64,000 nucleotides of DNA from an uncultured Oscillospiraceae bacterium (GCA_947631595.1 CANRLZ010000003.1:1-64000), one strand, 5' to 3'. Positions 52,228 to 61,532 are shown, counted from the stretch's first letter. The notes: generated by a model from the sequence alone, not told the origin. Numbers and translations are program-made.

Positions 52228-53031
52228 TCACTCCTCGAACACCAGGGCGTCAAAGCCCCCGCCGTCGCTCACCGGGGTGGGGGAGAGGGCCACCAGCCGC
52301 GGCCCCAGCTCCTTTCCCCCCACCGCCACCCGATCCGCCCGCACCGCCAGCAGCAGCCCCTGCTCCACCCCCACGCTGCGGTAGGGGAGCAGGCGGAACC
52401 GCCGGGGGTCCCGGAGGGCGGGCAGGGCCTGGCAGGGGTGGCGAAAGTCCGCCTCCGGGGGCAGGAGGGGCGCCAGGCGCTCCCCCTGGGCCACCACCAC
52501 CCCCGCCCCGGTCAGGGGATCCCGGAGGGTGTTGCCGCTGTCCACCAGGGCGGTGAGGTCGGCGGTGCGCGGCCCCACCTGGACCACCACCCGCCGCAGC
52601 TCCCGCGGCCCGTGGCGGGCCAGCCCCCGTCCCACCAGGGAGAGGACGCAGTACGCGGCGGCGGCGAAGAGGAGGATGTACTGGGGCTCCAGCGTCACCG
52701 CCACCCCCATCAGCCCCAGGGCGTACAGCCCGCCCCCCAGGGCGGCGCTCAGGGCGAAAAAGAGCGCCGCAAGGCGAAAAAGCCGCCGGCAGGTGCCGTA
52801 GGCGATGAGCACCATGAGCACCCCGGCGCAAATACGCACCAGGGGGTGGGCCAAAAAGGAAAGGCCCGGCAAACAGACCACCGCCCCGGCGTAGGCCGCT
52901 CCCAAGGCGGCGCCCAGAGTCAAAAACGGACGGCGCAGGGGCGCGCCTGCCACCCGTCCGGCCAGGAGCAGCAGGAGGTAATCCAGGATGAAATTGAGCA
53001 GGAGGAGCGAGTCCAGATAGATCACCTGCAT
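52228..53031 (-). CDS. spoIIGA: Sigma-E processing peptidase SpoIIGA
   Basis: SpoIIGA is a membrane aspartic protease that removes the pro-sequence of SigE. The 267-aa protein starts MQVIYLDSLLLLNF, has about five membrane segments in residues 1-135 and a cytoplasmic protease domain with the catalytic aspartate D164 in LVDSGNTLRDP. ATG at 53031 has GGAGG 8 nt upstream; ATG at 53037 is only 2 nt away from it. It opens the spoIIG operon with sigE, read from an unusual promoter with 22-bp spacing. Confidence 0.95.
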   Translation of the reverse strand: MQVIYLDSLLLLNFILDYLLLLLAGRVAGAPLRRPFLTLGAALGAAYAGAVVCLPGLSFLAHPLVRICAGVLMVLIAYGTCRRLFRLAALFFALSAALGGGLYALGLMGVAVTLEPQYILLFAAAAYCVLSLVGRGLARHGPRELRRVVVQVGPRTADLTALVDSGNTLRDPLTGAGVVVAQGERLAPLLPPEADFRHPCQALPALRDPRRFRLLPYRSVGVEQGLLLAVRADRVAVGGKELGPRLVALSPTPVSDGGGFDALVFEE

Positions 53032-53058
53032 CCCCATCCCCTCCTTTGGCCGGAGATA

Positions 53059-53092
53059 AGTATACGACCGCCGGCGCCACAAAAAAGGTCAA
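53059..53092 (-). promoter_or_regulatory. spoIIG-type promoter with 22-bp spacer
   Basis: TTGACC (complement of 53087-53092) and TATACT (complement of 53059-53064) are 22 bp apart. The B. subtilis spoIIG promoter also has a 22-bp spacer and depends on Spo0A~P bound next to the -35. No strict 0A box is seen; TTTGACC at the -35 is a partial match. Confidence 0.7.
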
Positions 53093-53139
53093 ACGGGGGA
53101 CAGGCGGGAGGCAAATTCTCCCGGCGGCCTTTTGGCGCG

Positions 53140-53178
53140 AAAAAGAGGATGGCAGGCGCGGCGGCCTGCCATCCTCGT
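53140..53178 (-). terminator. Terminator of the glycosyltransferase gene
   Basis: GAGGATGGCAGGC (53145-53157) pairs with GCCTGCCATCCTC (53164-53176); on the minus strand a T-run follows. Confidence 0.9.
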
Positions 53179-53192
53179 GTTTTTGATGTGTC

Positions 53193-54149
53193 TCAGTCCT
53201 GCTTGTCCAGAATTTCCCGAATGAGGAACCGGGGACGCGCCTTGGTCTCCAGGTAGATCTTGCCCAGATATTCCCCGATCACCCCCAGGGACAGGAGGAT
53301 CAGTCCGCCGATGGCCCAAACTGAGCAGACCACGCTGGCCCATCCCGCCACCGTCATGCCCATGGCCCATTGGACGATGAAGGTGATGAGCATCACAATG
53401 GAGACGAAGAAGATGAGAAAGCCCAGGGCGGTGATCCACCGCAGGGGCTTGGTGGACAGGCTGGTGACCCCCTCCATGGCGAAGGCCAGCATCTTTTTCA
53501 GGGGGTACTTGCTCTCCCCGGCAAAGCGCTCGCCCCGCTCGTACTCCACGGTGGTGGAGGCGTAGCCCACCAGGGGCACCATCCCCCGGAGGAACAGGTT
53601 CACCTCCCGGAACTGGGAAAGCCCCTCCAGGGCGGCCTTGGACAGGAGGCGGAAATCCGCGTGGTTGAAGACGGTCTCCGCCCCCAGGGCGTTCATCACC
53701 CGGTAGAAGCCCTCGGCGGTGAAGCGCTTGAAGAAGGTGTCCTTTTTCCGGGAGGAGCGGACGCCGTAGACCACGTCAAACCCCTCGTGGTAGCGCGCCA
53801 CCATGGCGTCGATGGCGTCCACGTCGTCCTGGAGGTCGGCGTCCATGGAGATCACCATGTCCGCCCGGTTCTTGGCGGTCATCAGCCCGGCCAGCAGGGC
53901 GTTCTGGTGCCCCCGGTTTCGGGTGAGATCCACCCCAGAGAAGAGGGGGGACTGGCCGTGGAGGTCCCGGATGATGGGCCAAGTGCGGTCCTTGGAGCCG
54001 TCGTTGACAAAGAGGACGCGGCTGTCGGCGGCGATCTGCCCGGCGGCGATCAACCCCTCCAGTTTCTCCCGGAGGCGGCGGGAGGTCTCGGGCAGGACCT
54101 CCTCCTCGTTATAGCAGGGGACGACGACGTAGAGCCGGTTGGGACGCAT
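53193..54149 (-). CDS. Family 2 glycosyltransferase with C-terminal membrane segments
   Basis: The 318-aa protein has a GT-A catalytic domain (VVPCYNEEEVLPE, VNDGSKDRTW, and the DADLQDD metal-binding motif) followed by two membrane segments near residues 232-255 and 265-290. This is the layout of polyprenyl-phosphate glycosyltransferases (GtrB/ArnC/DPM1-like), which put a sugar on undecaprenyl phosphate for envelope decoration. It lies 18 bp after hprK. The sugar is unknown and no flippase is adjacent. Confidence 0.88.
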   Translation of the reverse strand: MRPNRLYVVVPCYNEEEVLPETSRRLREKLEGLIAAGQIAADSRVLFVNDGSKDRTWPIIRDLHGQSPLFSGVDLTRNRGHQNALLAGLMTAKNRADMVISMDADLQDDVDAIDAMVARYHEGFDVVYGVRSSRKKDTFFKRFTAEGFYRVMNALGAETVFNHADFRLLSKAALEGLSQFREVNLFLRGMVPLVGYASTTVEYERGERFAGESKYPLKKMLAFAMEGVTSLSTKPLRWITALGFLIFFVSIVMLITFIVQWAMGMTVAGWASVVCSVWAIGGLILLSLGVIGEYLGKIYLETKARPRFLIREILDKQD

Positions 54150-54167
54150 GGGGATCCCTCCAATTTT

Positions 54168-55118
54168 TTACAAATCTTGCTGGTTGAGCGCCCGGTCGAA
54201 GTGCTCGTTGATCTGCTGGGTGAACTCCAGCGCGGCGTTGTAGCCCATCTTCTTCTGGCGGTTGTTCATGGCCGCCACCTCGATAATGACCGCCAGGTTT
54301 CGCCCAGGCTGGACGGGCACGGTGAGGGTGGGGATCTTCACGTCCAAAACCTCGGTGTAGAAGCTCTCCGCCCCCAGGCGGTCATAGACCTTGTCGTTGC
54401 GCCACTGCTCCAGGTTGATGATGAGGTCGATCTCCTGCTGTTCCTTCACCGCGCCCATGCCGAAGAGCTGGCGCACGTCCACCACGCCGATGCCCCGCAG
54501 CTCGATATAGTGGCGGATCAGCACCGGGGCGGTGCCCTGGAGGCGGTTGCCGGCGCGCTTGATCTCCACGGCGTCGTCGGCGATGAGGCGGTGGCCGCGC
54601 TTGACCAGCTCAATGGCGGTCTCGCTCTTGCCGATACCCGACTCGCCCAGGAGCAAAACGCCCTCGCCGTAGATCTCCAGCAATACCCCGTGGCGGGTGA
54701 TCCGAGGGGCCAGGGAGTGGTTCAGAAAACCGATCAGGGCACTCATGAAGGCGGAGGTGGTCTCGGAGGTGCGCAGGATGGTGCGGTCGTACTTCTCCGC
54801 CATCTCTATGCACTCCGGGTAGGGTTCCAGGGAGCGGGTGATGATGAGGGCGGGGATATCGTAGCTGAAGAGCTTGTCAAAGGCCGCCCGGCGCTCCTGG
54901 GGGCTGAGGCCGTGCAGGTAGGTGTACTCCACCAGGCCCAGCAGCTCGATGCGCTGGGGGTCGAAGTGCTCGAAGAAGCCGGTGAGGGGGAGTCCCGGAC
55001 GGTTCACATCCTCCAGGACGATGGGGATGTCCTCGTACTGGGCGCCGCCCCGAAGGACCTCCAGCTTGAACTCCTCCACCAGGGACTTGAGCTTGACGCT
55101 GTACGTGATGCTTTCCAT
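54168..55118 (-). CDS. hprK: HPr kinase/phosphorylase
   Basis: HprK phosphorylates and dephosphorylates Ser46 of HPr and so links sugar status to catabolite control. The 316-aa protein has Walker A GESGIGKS (158-165), the IADDAVEI helix and the family signature IELRGIGVVDVRQLFG. The N-terminal ~130 residues form the MurF-like domain. The SD AAGGATG lies before the ATG. No ptsH or ccpA is in the window. Confidence 0.95.
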   Translation of the reverse strand: MESITYSVKLKSLVEEFKLEVLRGGAQYEDIPIVLEDVNRPGLPLTGFFEHFDPQRIELLGLVEYTYLHGLSPQERRAAFDKLFSYDIPALIITRSLEPYPECIEMAEKYDRTILRTSETTSAFMSALIGFLNHSLAPRITRHGVLLEIYGEGVLLLGESGIGKSETAIELVKRGHRLIADDAVEIKRAGNRLQGTAPVLIRHYIELRGIGVVDVRQLFGMGAVKEQQEIDLIINLEQWRNDKVYDRLGAESFYTEVLDVKIPTLTVPVQPGRNLAVIIEVAAMNNRQKKMGYNAALEFTQQINEHFDRALNQQDL

Positions 55119-55157
55119 AGACGCGGCACATCCTTTCTATCCGATCAAGTATATCCG

Positions 55158-56543
55158 CTATCGCAACGCCAAAATACGCTTTTTGGCGGCGGTTTTGTAG
55201 AAGATAATGGTCAAAATCAGGGACAGCCCCTCGGCGATGGGGAAGGCGTACCAGACCCCGGCGGGGTAGAGGAAGGTGAACAGCGCGGCGGTAGGCAGAA
55301 GGACGATCAGCGTCCGGGCCAGGGAACAGATCAGGCTGAAGACGGGAATGCCCAGGGATTGGAACACGCCGATGAGGATGATAGCGACGGCGGCCATGGG
55401 GAAGGAGAGGCTGATGGCCCGCAGGGCGGGCACCCCCGCCGCCAGCACCTGGGAGAAGGACAGGGAGGAGGTGGCCTGGGCCGCGTCGGTGGTCTTGAAC
55501 ACGGAGAGCAGAGGGCCGGGGATGGTCCAGAACAGGAGCAGGCCGAAGCACAAGATCGCCAGAGACAGCTTGAGGGAGAAGCGCACTGCCTGACGGATGC
55601 GGTCGGGTTCCCGGGCGCCGTAGTTGTAGCTGACGATGGGGATAACGCCGTTATTCAGGCCGAAGACGGGCATGAAGACGAAGGACTGGATCTTGAAGTA
55701 GGCGGTGAGGACGAAGACGTGGGCGTCGCTGATCTCCTGGAGGAGCAGATTCATGATGGAGACCATCACCGTGGTCAGCGACTGCATGGCGATGGAGGGC
55801 AGGCCGATGCGGTAGATGCTCCCCACGATCCGGCCCTTGAATCGGAAATCCCGGAAGCGGAAGGGCACGACCTTGTTGCGCTTCACCAAGATCAGGCCCA
55901 GGATCATCCCCAGCCACTGCCCCCCGATGGTGGCGATGGCCGCGCCGGCAATCCCCAGCCTGGGGAAGGGGCCGATCCCGGCGATCAGCAGGGGGTCGAA
56001 GATGATGTTGAACAGCGCCCCCGCGCCCTGGATGAACATACAGGCCATGGAGTTGCCCGAGGCCTGGAGGATCCGCTCGGCGGAGAACTGCATACACATC
56101 CCGATGGAGCCGATGGCTACGATCCGCAGATAGCTGGCGCCGCCGGCCAGCACCACGGCGTTGTCCTTGGCGTACAGGCCGATGAAGGGCTTTGCCAGAA
56201 ACAGGCCGAACAGGGCGAACAGCACCCAGATGCAGAGGTAAATAAAGTAGCTGTGGGTGGCCACCTCCGCGGCCTCCGCCTGGTTTTTCTCCCCCAGCCG
56301 CCGGGCCAGGATGGCGTTCACGCCAACGCCGGTGCCGGCGCAGATGGCGATCATCAGCGACTGGACGGGGAAGGCGTAGCCCAGGGCCAAAAAGGCGTCG
56401 GGGCTGGCGTACTGGGCCACGAAAACGCCGTCTACAATGTTGTAGAGGGCCTGGACCAGCATGGAGAGCATCATAGGCCAGGACATGACCAGAACCAGCT
56501 TTTTCACGGGCATCACGCCCATTTTGTTCTCTGTTTCGCTCAA
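55158..56543 (-). CDS. MATE family efflux transporter
   Basis: The 461-aa protein has about 12 membrane segments in two repeated halves, with PMMLSMLVQALYNIVDGVFVAQ in the first segment pair and the QSFVFMPVFGLNNGVIPIVSYNYGA segment typical of Clostridial MATE exporters. MATE proteins expel cationic drugs or metabolites using Na+ or H+. TTG at 56543 is preferred (GGGAG 9 nt upstream) over TTG at 56552. Substrate unknown. Confidence 0.9.
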   Translation of the reverse strand: MSETENKMGVMPVKKLVLVMSWPMMLSMLVQALYNIVDGVFVAQYASPDAFLALGYAFPVQSLMIAICAGTGVGVNAILARRLGEKNQAEAAEVATHSYFIYLCIWVLFALFGLFLAKPFIGLYAKDNAVVLAGGASYLRIVAIGSIGMCMQFSAERILQASGNSMACMFIQGAGALFNIIFDPLLIAGIGPFPRLGIAGAAIATIGGQWLGMILGLILVKRNKVVPFRFRDFRFKGRIVGSIYRIGLPSIAMQSLTTVMVSIMNLLLQEISDAHVFVLTAYFKIQSFVFMPVFGLNNGVIPIVSYNYGAREPDRIRQAVRFSLKLSLAILCFGLLLFWTIPGPLLSVFKTTDAAQATSSLSFSQVLAAGVPALRAISLSFPMAAVAIILIGVFQSLGIPVFSLICSLARTLIVLLPTAALFTFLYPAGVWYAFPIAEGLSLILTIIFYKTAAKKRILALR

Positions 56544-56560
56544 GGTGAACAACTCCCAGG

Positions 56561-57124
56561 TTAGATTTCTCGAATGTACCGCAGATCCACGCAGACCACA
56601 TGGTCGGGGAAGGGGATATCCGCGTAGGTGCCGTCCCAGGAAAAGCCGTGGGCGGCGTAAAAGCGCCGTGCCCGTTGGTTTTCCCGCAGGACGAAGACGA
56701 ACGCCCGGCGAAAGCCCATGTCCTTCAGCCGCCGCAGGGCCTCCTCCATCAAAATACCGCCGTAGCCGCGGCTGCGCTCGTCGGGGTGGGTGTAGAAGGA
56801 GGCGATCTCCCCGCAGTCCTCGTACCCCTGGTTATCAAAGCGGCAGACCTCGCCCGGGTTGTAGTTCATCGTCCGGGCGGGGCAGTAGTTCAGGCAGGCC
56901 ACCGGGGTGGAGCCTCTGTAAAGGAGAAGACCATGACAGCCGTTTTGGCTGCGATAGTTCTCCCGAAAGACCTCTACCCAGCGGTCGTCGGTGATCTCCC
57001 GCTTCAAATAGTCCGCGGGAAGGCAGTCCGCGTAGGTATCCCGCCAGCCCAGGGCGTGGATCAGGGACATGGCGCGGAAGTGCTCCTCCGTACAGGCGTC
57101 CACCAGATGTAAAGCTTCTTCCAT
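56561..57124 (-). CDS. GNAT family N-acetyltransferase
   Basis: The 187-aa protein has the acetyl-CoA-binding motif A in HPDERSRGYGGILMEEALRRL and the downstream FVLRENQRARRFYAAHGF motif B. GNAT enzymes acetylate amines or proteins. The ATG directly follows the stop of the DUF2229 gene, so the gene is part of the activase operon. The substrate cannot be read from the sequence. Confidence 0.87.
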   Translation of the reverse strand: MEEALHLVDACTEEHFRAMSLIHALGWRDTYADCLPADYLKREITDDRWVEVFRENYRSQNGCHGLLLYRGSTPVACLNYCPARTMNYNPGEVCRFDNQGYEDCGEIASFYTHPDERSRGYGGILMEEALRRLKDMGFRRAFVFVLRENQRARRFYAAHGFSWDGTYADIPFPDHVVCVDLRYIREI

Positions 57125-58441
57125 TTACACCGCCGCCCCCTGCGTGGCGGCCTCCCGCTCGCCCTGGGCTTCCGCCGCCTGACGGGCCAAGGCCTTGGCG
57201 TTGGCCAGCATGAGCTTGATGCGGTTTTCCTGGTTGATCTGGGTGGCGCTGGGGTCGTAGTCGATGGCCACGATGTTGGAGTAGGGGTAGTCGTCCTTCA
57301 ACCGGCGGATCATCCCCTTGCCCACGATATGGTTGGGCAGGCACCCGAAGGGCTGGGCGCAGACGATGTTGGGCACGCCGGTGTGGATCAGCTCCAGCAT
57401 CTCGGCGGTGAGGAGCCAGCCCTCGCCCATCTTGTTGCCGTCTCCCAGGTAGCCCCGGATGGAGCGGTGGAGGTCGTCAAAGGTGCCGGGGACGCGGAAG
57501 TGCCCGGAGCGCTTCAGCGCGGCGATCATATCCCGCTGGCAGGCCTGCATATAGCCCATGCCCGCCTTGCAGAAGGCGCGCTTCAGGGCGCTGCCGCCGT
57601 AGAGCTGCACGTCGGCTACCCGGTTGTAAAATTTGAAGATAATAAAATCCGCCAGGCCGGGGACCACCGGCTCGGCGCCCTCGGAGAGCAGGAATTTCTC
57701 CAGCCCGTTGTTGCCCAGGGCGGAGAACTTCACGTAGATCTCCCCCACGATGCCCACCCGGACCTTCTGCTCCCCGGAGACGGGGATGGCGGCGAAGTCG
57801 GCGATGATCTGGTCGAAGAGGGCGCGCATCTGCTTGCGGTTCATCCCCTTGCCCCGGGTGAAGCCGTCGATGAGCCTGTCCGACCAGGTCTCCACCATCT
57901 TGTCGGCGTCGCCGGGGGTCACCTCGTAGGGGCGGACTTGATTTGCCACCCACATGATGAGGTCGCCGTACATCATGCCGTAAATCAGCCGGCGCACCAG
58001 TTCCAGGGTCAGGTGGAACCCGGGGTTGTGCTCCAGACCGAAGGAGACGGAAATGACGGGGATGTAGTCCATCCCGGCCTTTTTCAGCGCCTTGCGCAGC
58101 AGGTGGATGTAGTTGGAGGCCCGGCAGCCGCCCCCGGTCTGGGTGATGAGCAGCGCCACCTTATGGGGGTCGTAGCCGCCCTGCTTGATGGCGTCCATAA
58201 ACTGGCCGATGACCAGCAGAGCGGGGTAGCAGGTGTCGTTGTGGACGTACTTCAAGCCCTCGTCCACCACCGCCCGGCCGCCGTTGTTGAGCTGGTCCAC
58301 CCGGTAGCCCTCCAGTTCCAGGAGTTTTTTGAACATCCCGAAGTGGATGGGCAGCATCTGGGGGATGAGGATGGTGTACTCCTGCTTCATCTCGCGGGTG
58401 AAGAGGAGGCGGCCTGTCTTATCGTATTGCAGTTCAGCCAT
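57125..58441 (-). CDS. 2-hydroxyacyl-CoA dehydratase-like protein (C-terminal part of the activase/DUF2229 system)
   Basis: The 438-aa protein resembles the C-terminal third of the large activase-related proteins of clostridia, with HgdB/HgdC-type cysteines: HNDTCYPALLVIGQF, TGGGCRASNYIHL, CKAGMGYMQACQRD and CAQPFGCLPNHIVGKG, which could bind an Fe-S cluster. ATG at 58441 has GGAGG 9 nt upstream and overlaps the end of the activase gene by 8 bp. In many relatives this region is fused to the activase in one chain of about 1400 aa (977+438 here). A redox enzyme powered by the activase is inferred; its substrate is unknown. Confidence 0.82.
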   Translation of the reverse strand: MAELQYDKTGRLLFTREMKQEYTILIPQMLPIHFGMFKKLLELEGYRVDQLNNGGRAVVDEGLKYVHNDTCYPALLVIGQFMDAIKQGGYDPHKVALLITQTGGGCRASNYIHLLRKALKKAGMDYIPVISVSFGLEHNPGFHLTLELVRRLIYGMMYGDLIMWVANQVRPYEVTPGDADKMVETWSDRLIDGFTRGKGMNRKQMRALFDQIIADFAAIPVSGEQKVRVGIVGEIYVKFSALGNNGLEKFLLSEGAEPVVPGLADFIIFKFYNRVADVQLYGGSALKRAFCKAGMGYMQACQRDMIAALKRSGHFRVPGTFDDLHRSIRGYLGDGNKMGEGWLLTAEMLELIHTGVPNIVCAQPFGCLPNHIVGKGMIRRLKDDYPYSNIVAIDYDPSATQINQENRIKLMLANAKALARQAAEAQGEREAATQGAAV

Positions 58442-61367
58442 TTTTTCTCGCCTCCATCGCGGCCATCAGGGAGCGGGTGCGGATACGCACCGCGCCCAGG
58501 TTGCTCACGTCGTCGATCTTGAGCTGGGTGTAGAGCTTGCCGTGATCCTCCAGGATGGAGCGCATCTCATCGCCGGTGATGGCGTCGGTGCCGCAGCCGA
58601 AGGAGACCAGCTGCACCAGCTGCATATCCTCCTGCTCGCACACATACCGGGCGGCCTGGTACATCCGGGCCTGGAAGGTCCACTGGTTCAAAACCGCCCG
58701 TGTCTCATACCCCTCGTGCCAGGCCACCGCGTCCTCGGTGATGAGGGTGAAGCCGTAGGAGGTGATAAGCTCGTTGATGCCGTGGTTGATCTCCGGGTCG
58801 ATGTGGTAGGGCCGGCCGGCCACCACCAGAATGGGCTGGCCCTGGGTCCGGGCGGACTGGATGTACCGCTCGCCCTCGGCGCGAAGATCCTGCTTGTAGT
58901 CCTCATAGGCGCGGTAGGCTGCCCGGACGGCGGCCATGGTCTCCCGCCGGGGGACGGAGAACTCCGCCTCCATGAACCGGGCCAGGCGCTTGGCGCAGTC
59001 CTTGGGGCGGTGCAGCCCCACGTAGGGGGTGAGGTAGCGGACGTTCTTTAGCTTGGGCACGTTGGCGCCCAGCAGCTCGGGGTAGTAGGCCACCACCGGG
59101 CAGTTGTAGTGGTTGTCGCTGATCTTCTCGTCGAAGTTGTAGGACATACAGGGGTAGAAGATGGTGGTGACCCCGGAGTCCACCAGGGCCTCCACATGGC
59201 CGTGCATGAGCTTGGCGGGGTAGCAGACCGTGTCGGAGGGGATGGTGTGCTGGCCGTAGAGGTAGAGCTTCCGGGAGGACTCGGGGGAGAGGACCACCTG
59301 GAAGTTGAGGCTGGTGAAAAAGGCGAACCAGAAGGGGAGATTTTCATAGAAATTCAGCCCCATGGGGATGCCGATCTTCCCCCGGCTGCCGTCCCCTTTG
59401 CCCACGCCGCCCATCTTGCGGAGCTTTTCGTACTTATAGGCCATGAGATCCGGCCGTTTCACCTTCTCCTGGCCCAGAGGGCGGGAGCAGCGGTTGCCGG
59501 AGATGAAGCGGCGGCCGCCGTCAAACTGGTTGACGGTGAGGGAGCAGTGGTTGGTGCAGAGGTTGCAGGTGACGGGCTTGGCGGTGTGGGTGAACCGCTT
59601 CAGGTCGGCCTCGGTGAGCAACCCGGAGCGCTCCAGGTGAGCGTCCCGGGCGGCCAGGGCCGCGCCGAAAGCGCCCATGAGTCCGGCAATGGTAGGACGG
59701 GTCACGTTGCGCCCCAGCTCCAGCTCAAAGGCCCGGAGGACGGCGTCGTTGAGGAAGGTGCCGCCCTGGACCACGATATGCTGGCCCAGGTCGTCCGCCG
59801 AGACCGCCCGGATGACCTTGTAGACGGCGTTTTTCACGATGGAGATGGACAGGCCCGCGGAGATATCCGCCACGCTGGCCCCGTCCTTCTGGGCCTGCTT
59901 GACGGAGGAGTTCATAAAGACGGTACACCGGGAACCCAGGTTTACCGGGTTGGGGGTGAGCAGGCCCATCTGGGAGAAGGTGGCGATGTCGTAGCCCAGG
60001 GCCTTGGCGAAGGTCTCGATGAAGGAGCCGCAGCCGGAGGAGCAGGCCTCGTTGAGCATGATGGAGTCCACCGTGCCGTTGCGGATCTTGAAGCACTTCA
60101 TGTCCTGGCCGCCGATGTCGATGATAAAGTCCACCTGGGGGTTGAAGTGGGCGGCGGCCTTGTAGTGGGCCATGGTCTCCACCAGCCCCAGGTCGCAGTG
60201 GAAGGCGTTTTTGATCAGATCCTCGCCGTAGCCGGTGACCGCCGCGCCCATGATCTGGATGCGGTCGCCGCAGAGCGCGTAGATCTTCTTGAGTTCTTCC
60301 AGCACGATGGCCACGGGGTTGCCCAGGTTGGAGTGGTAGTAAGTATAGAGAAGCCCGCCGGTGGGTTCGATGAGGACCACCTTGGTGGTGGTGGATCCGG
60401 CGTCGATGCCCAGATAGGCCGGGCCGCGATAGGTGGCGAGGTCCACCTCCGGGGGGTGGGAGGCGTTGTGCCGGGCCAGGAACGCCTGGTATTCATCCTG
60501 GCTGGTGAAAAGAGGGGGGAGGGTATTCACAAGGTCGGTGTTCTCCACCGACTCCTCCAGCTGACGGAACACCTGGTCAAAGGGCCGGGCGGGGTAGTCC
60601 CCGGCGCACAGCGCCGCGCCGATGGCGGCAAAACAGTCGCCGTCTTCGGGAAAGACGGCGTGTTCCTCGTCCAGCTTCAGCGTCTCCACGAACCGGGCGC
60701 GCAGGCCCTTGAGGAAGTGGAGCGGCCCGCCCAGAAAGACGATCTTGCCCTTCAGCTCCCGGCCCTGGGTGAGGCCGCCCACGGTCTGGTCCACCACCGC
60801 CTGGAAGATGGAGGCGGCGACGTCCTCTTTCCGTCCGCCCTGGTTCAGGATGGGCTGGATGTCCGTCTTGGCGAAGACGCCGCAGCGGGAGGCGATGGGG
60901 TAGATCTTCTCGTGGCGCAGGGAAAGCTCGTCCAGCTCGTCCACCGTCACGTCCAGGAGGGTGGCCATCTGGTCGATGAACGCGCCGGTGCCCCCGGCGC
61001 AGGAGCCGTTCATCCGCTCCTCCAGGGCGCCGCCGAAGAAGATGATCTTGGCGTCCTCGCCGCCCAGTTCGATGACGGCGTCGGTGTCGGGGATGAAGGC
61101 GCCCACCGCCGCGGCGGTGGCGTAGACCTCCTGAACAAAGTCCAACCGGCAGGCCTTGGCTACGCCCAGACCGGCCGAGCCGGTGATGACCAACTGCACG
61201 TCCTTGCCCTCCAGCTTGTCCCGGATGCCCCGGAGGGTCTCGCAGGCCCGCTCCCGGGCCATGGAGTAGTGCCGCTCATAGGAGCGGAAGAGCAACTGGT
61301 TATCCTGATCCAAAACCACCACCTTGACGGTGGTAGAACCGATGTCAATGCCGATGCGAAGGCTCAT
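58434..61367 (-). CDS. Acyl-CoA dehydratase activase-related protein (two ASKHA ATPase domains plus DUF2229)
   Basis: The 977-aa protein has two BcrAD/HgdC-type ATPase domains: GIDIGSTTVKVV (6-17) with cluster-type cysteines C123 and C162, and GIDAGSTTTKVV (320-331) with ACSSGCGSF (441-449) and RCTVF. These activases couple ATP hydrolysis to electron transfer from a 4Fe-4S cluster to a partner enzyme. A CNLCTNHC motif (601-608) and a DUF2229 region follow, including TVCYPAKLMHG and FYPCMSYN. GAGGTG precedes the ATG. The downstream 438-aa partner gene overlaps by 8 bp. The reduced substrate is not known. Confidence 0.9.
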   Translation of the reverse strand: MSLRIGIDIGSTTVKVVVLDQDNQLLFRSYERHYSMARERACETLRGIRDKLEGKDVQLVITGSAGLGVAKACRLDFVQEVYATAAAVGAFIPDTDAVIELGGEDAKIIFFGGALEERMNGSCAGGTGAFIDQMATLLDVTVDELDELSLRHEKIYPIASRCGVFAKTDIQPILNQGGRKEDVAASIFQAVVDQTVGGLTQGRELKGKIVFLGGPLHFLKGLRARFVETLKLDEEHAVFPEDGDCFAAIGAALCAGDYPARPFDQVFRQLEESVENTDLVNTLPPLFTSQDEYQAFLARHNASHPPEVDLATYRGPAYLGIDAGSTTTKVVLIEPTGGLLYTYYHSNLGNPVAIVLEELKKIYALCGDRIQIMGAAVTGYGEDLIKNAFHCDLGLVETMAHYKAAAHFNPQVDFIIDIGGQDMKCFKIRNGTVDSIMLNEACSSGCGSFIETFAKALGYDIATFSQMGLLTPNPVNLGSRCTVFMNSSVKQAQKDGASVADISAGLSISIVKNAVYKVIRAVSADDLGQHIVVQGGTFLNDAVLRAFELELGRNVTRPTIAGLMGAFGAALAARDAHLERSGLLTEADLKRFTHTAKPVTCNLCTNHCSLTVNQFDGGRRFISGNRCSRPLGQEKVKRPDLMAYKYEKLRKMGGVGKGDGSRGKIGIPMGLNFYENLPFWFAFFTSLNFQVVLSPESSRKLYLYGQHTIPSDTVCYPAKLMHGHVEALVDSGVTTIFYPCMSYNFDEKISDNHYNCPVVAYYPELLGANVPKLKNVRYLTPYVGLHRPKDCAKRLARFMEAEFSVPRRETMAAVRAAYRAYEDYKQDLRAEGERYIQSARTQGQPILVVAGRPYHIDPEINHGINELITSYGFTLITEDAVAWHEGYETRAVLNQWTFQARMYQAARYVCEQEDMQLVQLVSFGCGTDAITGDEMRSILEDHGKLYTQLKIDDVSNLGAVRIRTRSLMAAMEARKNG

Positions 61368-61397
61368 AGTTTCACCTCGTCTCAGAGTTGCCCATAC

Positions 61398-61426
61398 ATT
61401 ATATAGGATTTCGACCTTTTTTACAA
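61398..61426 (-). promoter_or_regulatory. Promoter of the activase operon
   Basis: TTGTAA (complement of 61421-61426) and consensus TATAAT (complement of 61398-61403) are 17 bp apart. The transcript may continue through DUF2229, GNAT and MATE genes. Confidence 0.75.
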
Positions 61427-61503
61427 CCGCAAAATAGCGGAAAATCCGCCCGTAGCAAAAAGTTTACAAATCTCTCCGCCCGCCGGGCAGGCCCGTCCTT
61501 TTC

Positions 61504-61532
61504 TTGCCTTTTTTTCCGCCCTGTGATAAAAT
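61504..61532 (+). promoter_or_regulatory. Promoter of the radical-SAM pair
   Basis: TTGCCT (61504-61509) and TAAAAT (61527-61532) are 17 bp apart, 30 bp before the ATG. Confidence 0.7.

Noticed and set aside
53370..56564. Plus-strand open frame of over 1000 codons
   Set aside because: It is antisense to glycosyltransferase, hprK and MATE genes that all have clear motifs; composition is that of a reverse-strand shadow.
58434..58448. Programmed frameshift joining the activase and DUF2229 genes
   Set aside because: The A6 tract would need a +1 shift (or loss of one A), not the common -1 slip, and the downstream gene has its own SD, so two separate proteins are the simpler reading.
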